Below are positions 61,814-64,000 of a stretch of DNA of 64,000 nucleotides, piece by piece; the first letter of the stretch is position 1, and each line of letters begins with the position of its first letter. The notes beneath the pieces were generated by a model. That model did not search any database. It was not told where the DNA came from and saw only the letters and a list, made by a program, of their open reading frames with translations. The position numbers and the translations under genes are program-made. Origin of the DNA: Jacaranda mimosifolia. Its lineage: Eukaryota; Streptophyta; Magnoliopsida; Lamiales; Bignoniaceae. Location of the stretch: NCBI GenBank assembly GCA_018894105.1, contig CM032117.1, forward strand, positions 28,996,501 to 29,060,500. Direction: 5' to 3'.

Positions 61814-64000
61814 TGTTGGAATAGTGCTCCGTAGCCAATTAGGATTGGCATGTATATACCATTTCACTTATGAGACAATCTTAATTGAATGATATTTTAA
61901 TAAAATGGCCATTTTCATTTTATGTATTTTATTCTTCACTAGCATTTCGTTGAAGCCCTTAAATCATACGAGACCACGGGTCTGGGTCACACATATGATG
62001 GTGATCATGAAATAAGTCTCTATGTTCATGATTTAAAATATTTTAAGTCATAGAATCTTATAAGAAGGGGCATCTAAGATTCGGATAGACTTGCATTAAT
62101 TATGATGCATACTCTAAGTGGTTGGATATTGTCCTGTTTTAGGGCAATCTATATTAGACATGAATGCATGTTAGTGAGTGCTTGTTAGAGAACAAGTTCA
62201 CTAAAGGCCCGATTTGAGAATCCACTAGATAGCCATAGTGGCATGTTGATAGTGATGAATTTTCAAAGCTTACATGGCGCATATAATTAGTCCTTAGACT
62301 TGAAAATCCATGGTAACCCTATATTTAAGGTCCTTATACTTTGACTTTGTCCTGACCACATAGCAGGTCATCCGACACTTAGATTGGGCATAAACTACCT
62401 AGGTATGGAGGTTTATGAGATTCAAGGTGGAATCCGCTTCCTCGTTATTGTGAAAAGTGAGTGCATCTCCTATGTATTCTATAATGATCGATTTTAAGAA
62501 ATCCTTGCGCAAGTTAGTATGATAATTTGGAAAAGATATTTTTCAAAGTTGAGGTCATAAAGGGGAATCGAGCATTTGATATGGAGACATATTTATCAAG
62601 GCTATTAGGGAACCGATAAATATCTTATCCTAAGCCTTTTTTGGGAGATAGGAGATGGGAAGACCATATTTGCATGGTAAGCTTAAGCTGTAATAGTTCA
62701 CCTCGATATAATTCATTCAACCAATTTGTTGAGCTCCATGGGCTTGTTGCTAGACATCGACTATGAAGATTGGGTATTCTTCAATTAATGGAGATTAATT
62801 GACTGAGTTATTAGTTTAAAAGATTTTAAACAAATTCGAATATTTAATATTCAAAATATCACAAGTAGTTGTGAACCCATGTCTAATGAATTGGTGAACC
62901 TAATAGATCACACACAAAAGCCTAAGTAAACTCTTATTTGATAGGAAGAATTTTCTAAAAAGTTAGAAAAATTTAATGTGGCAGTTTTTTACCTAAGAAA
63001 AAGGAGAGAGTTAATTGACTAATCATTAATTGGTCACATCAGCTTGATTAATTTAAGTATTAAATTAATCAAAATAATTTAAAGAGTTAAATTAAGCCAA
63101 TTAAATTAAAGAGTTAATTTAATTGGTGTCATGTGACAAATTTAAATAGTCAGAAGTCAACTTAAGGAGTTAAGTTGATTTTAAATTAACTTAAGCAATT
63201 AAGTTAATTTATTTAACTTAAGGAGTTAAATTAATTAGTTTAAAGAGTTAAGTTAAGATTAATTAAACTAAAGAGTTAATTTGATTAATTAGGAGATTAA
63301 ATAAATTAGAGGGAATTAAAATGGAAAAGTCCATTTTAATTGGAAGGATAAGGATTTTAATTTGAGAAATTAGAATCCAATCGAAATTAGATTTTGAATC
63401 TAGCTAGTTGGCACATGTGGATAAGGTATGAAGGAAGTTTCTTATTCACCCTATAAATACCACAAGTGGCCGGTCCCTAAGAATCCAATTCAAGAATCAT
63501 TCTTCCCTCTCAAGGTAGCACAACTCATGTGTTGAGTAACTACCTACAAGATTCTCTCCTACCTCTCTCCTAAAAATGCCTACTGCTATCATCTTCTTCC
63601 TCATCTCTTTTCTAGCAAAGGGTGTCTGGGTGTGAGGATTTTAGAGCTTTTCTTAGGTGTGTGGATCAACATTAGAGGCTTCACACTTGGGAAGTTTAGA
63701 ATTGGAGAATTGAACCTTCCGCTTGGCTGATTTTGGAGAAACTTTAGGCGACCATTGGGCATATTTTTTCCTCTAGTTTTCAGCCATATTAGGACTGTTT
63801 AGGAGGTCTATTAACAAGCAAAAGTTGCTGGTTTAAGGAATTCTTGTTGTGGAGAAAACAGATCCAAGAAGAGGAGAAAGTAGATCTTGATTTGGAGGAA
63901 TCCATAGGAAGATCTACATCATCCACCTTGATTATACATCAAAGGTAATTTTCTTGCCTTCAAATCCTAATTTATGGCATGATCATTGATCCTGGGTTTT
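61814..64000 (+). repeat. Copia LTR of the variant subfamily, reaching the right edge
   Basis: It starts TGTTGGAATAGTGCTCC. It is collinear with the solo LTR at 17029-20038 (TATA: CACCCTATAAATACC near 63448; no palindrome). Seven (A/G)AG(A/C)(G/A)(T)TTAA-type motifs crowd 63081-63279. Its end and any internal region are outside the window. Confidence 0.8.

Noticed and set aside
1..64000. tRNA, rRNA, CRISPR arrays, bacterial-type operons, pararetrovirus genes
   Set aside because: I saw no supporting motif. The tRNA-like strings are retrotransposon primer sites only, and all reverse transcriptase and integrase pieces fit LTR retrotransposons.

Overview
The window looks like intergenic DNA from a large, retrotransposon-rich flowering-plant genome. 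It is AT-rich and has no intact gene. Almost every coding signal is a broken piece of retrotransposon gag or pol. I see no bacterial, organellar, rRNA, tRNA or CRISPR signal. The species cannot be told from the sequence.

Left part (1-14,920). A minus-strand Ty1/copia element runs off the left edge. Its integrase and gag lie at 1-1957, the gag start and a long leader at 10361-12672, and its 5' LTR at about 12673-14920. Its gag is split by an 8.4-kb non-coding LTR element (1958-10360: two 2.6-kb LTRs, a tRNA-iMet primer site, a polypurine tract, and AAAAA target duplications). That element has no ORF, but carries a diverged tandem repeat of about 195 bp.

Middle (14,921-29,782). Two related minus-strand host gene fragments (around 16.3 kb and 28.5-29.3 kb) share a 66-bp first exon with a GT splice donor and a TATA-containing upstream region. 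The first copy is interrupted by LTR-like sequence. The second is split by a decayed chromodomain Ty3/gypsy element (23047-28530). A solo copia LTR (17029-20038) and two hAT-type non-autonomous transposons (18994-19804 and 21436-22086, with perfect 8-bp duplications) lie between them.

Right part (29,783-64,000). This is a nested array of one long-LTR copia family (LTR about 2.2-2.3 kb, TGTTGGAATAG... start, tRNA-iMet primer site, leader of about 2 kb). Plus-strand element 1 (internal part 36601-44791) contains a 2.9-kb solo LTR (41840-44745). Its 3' LTR is split by the complete element 2 (46361-58605, GTGTG duplications). Element 2's own 3' LTR carries a 1.9-kb solo LTR (54824-56759, GGTTG duplications). 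More LTRs follow to the right edge, and an inverted LTR mosaic with a third hAT element (32159-32960) lies to the left.

Nothing here is likely to make a working protein. The best signals are non-coding and belong to the copia family: a hairpin palindrome just upstream of the LTR TATA box, an array of GAGTTAA-type motifs in U3, and a motif repeated four times in the leader whose core is similar within one copy but different between copies. There is also an inverted templated patch in one LTR, and the pair of host exon fragments.
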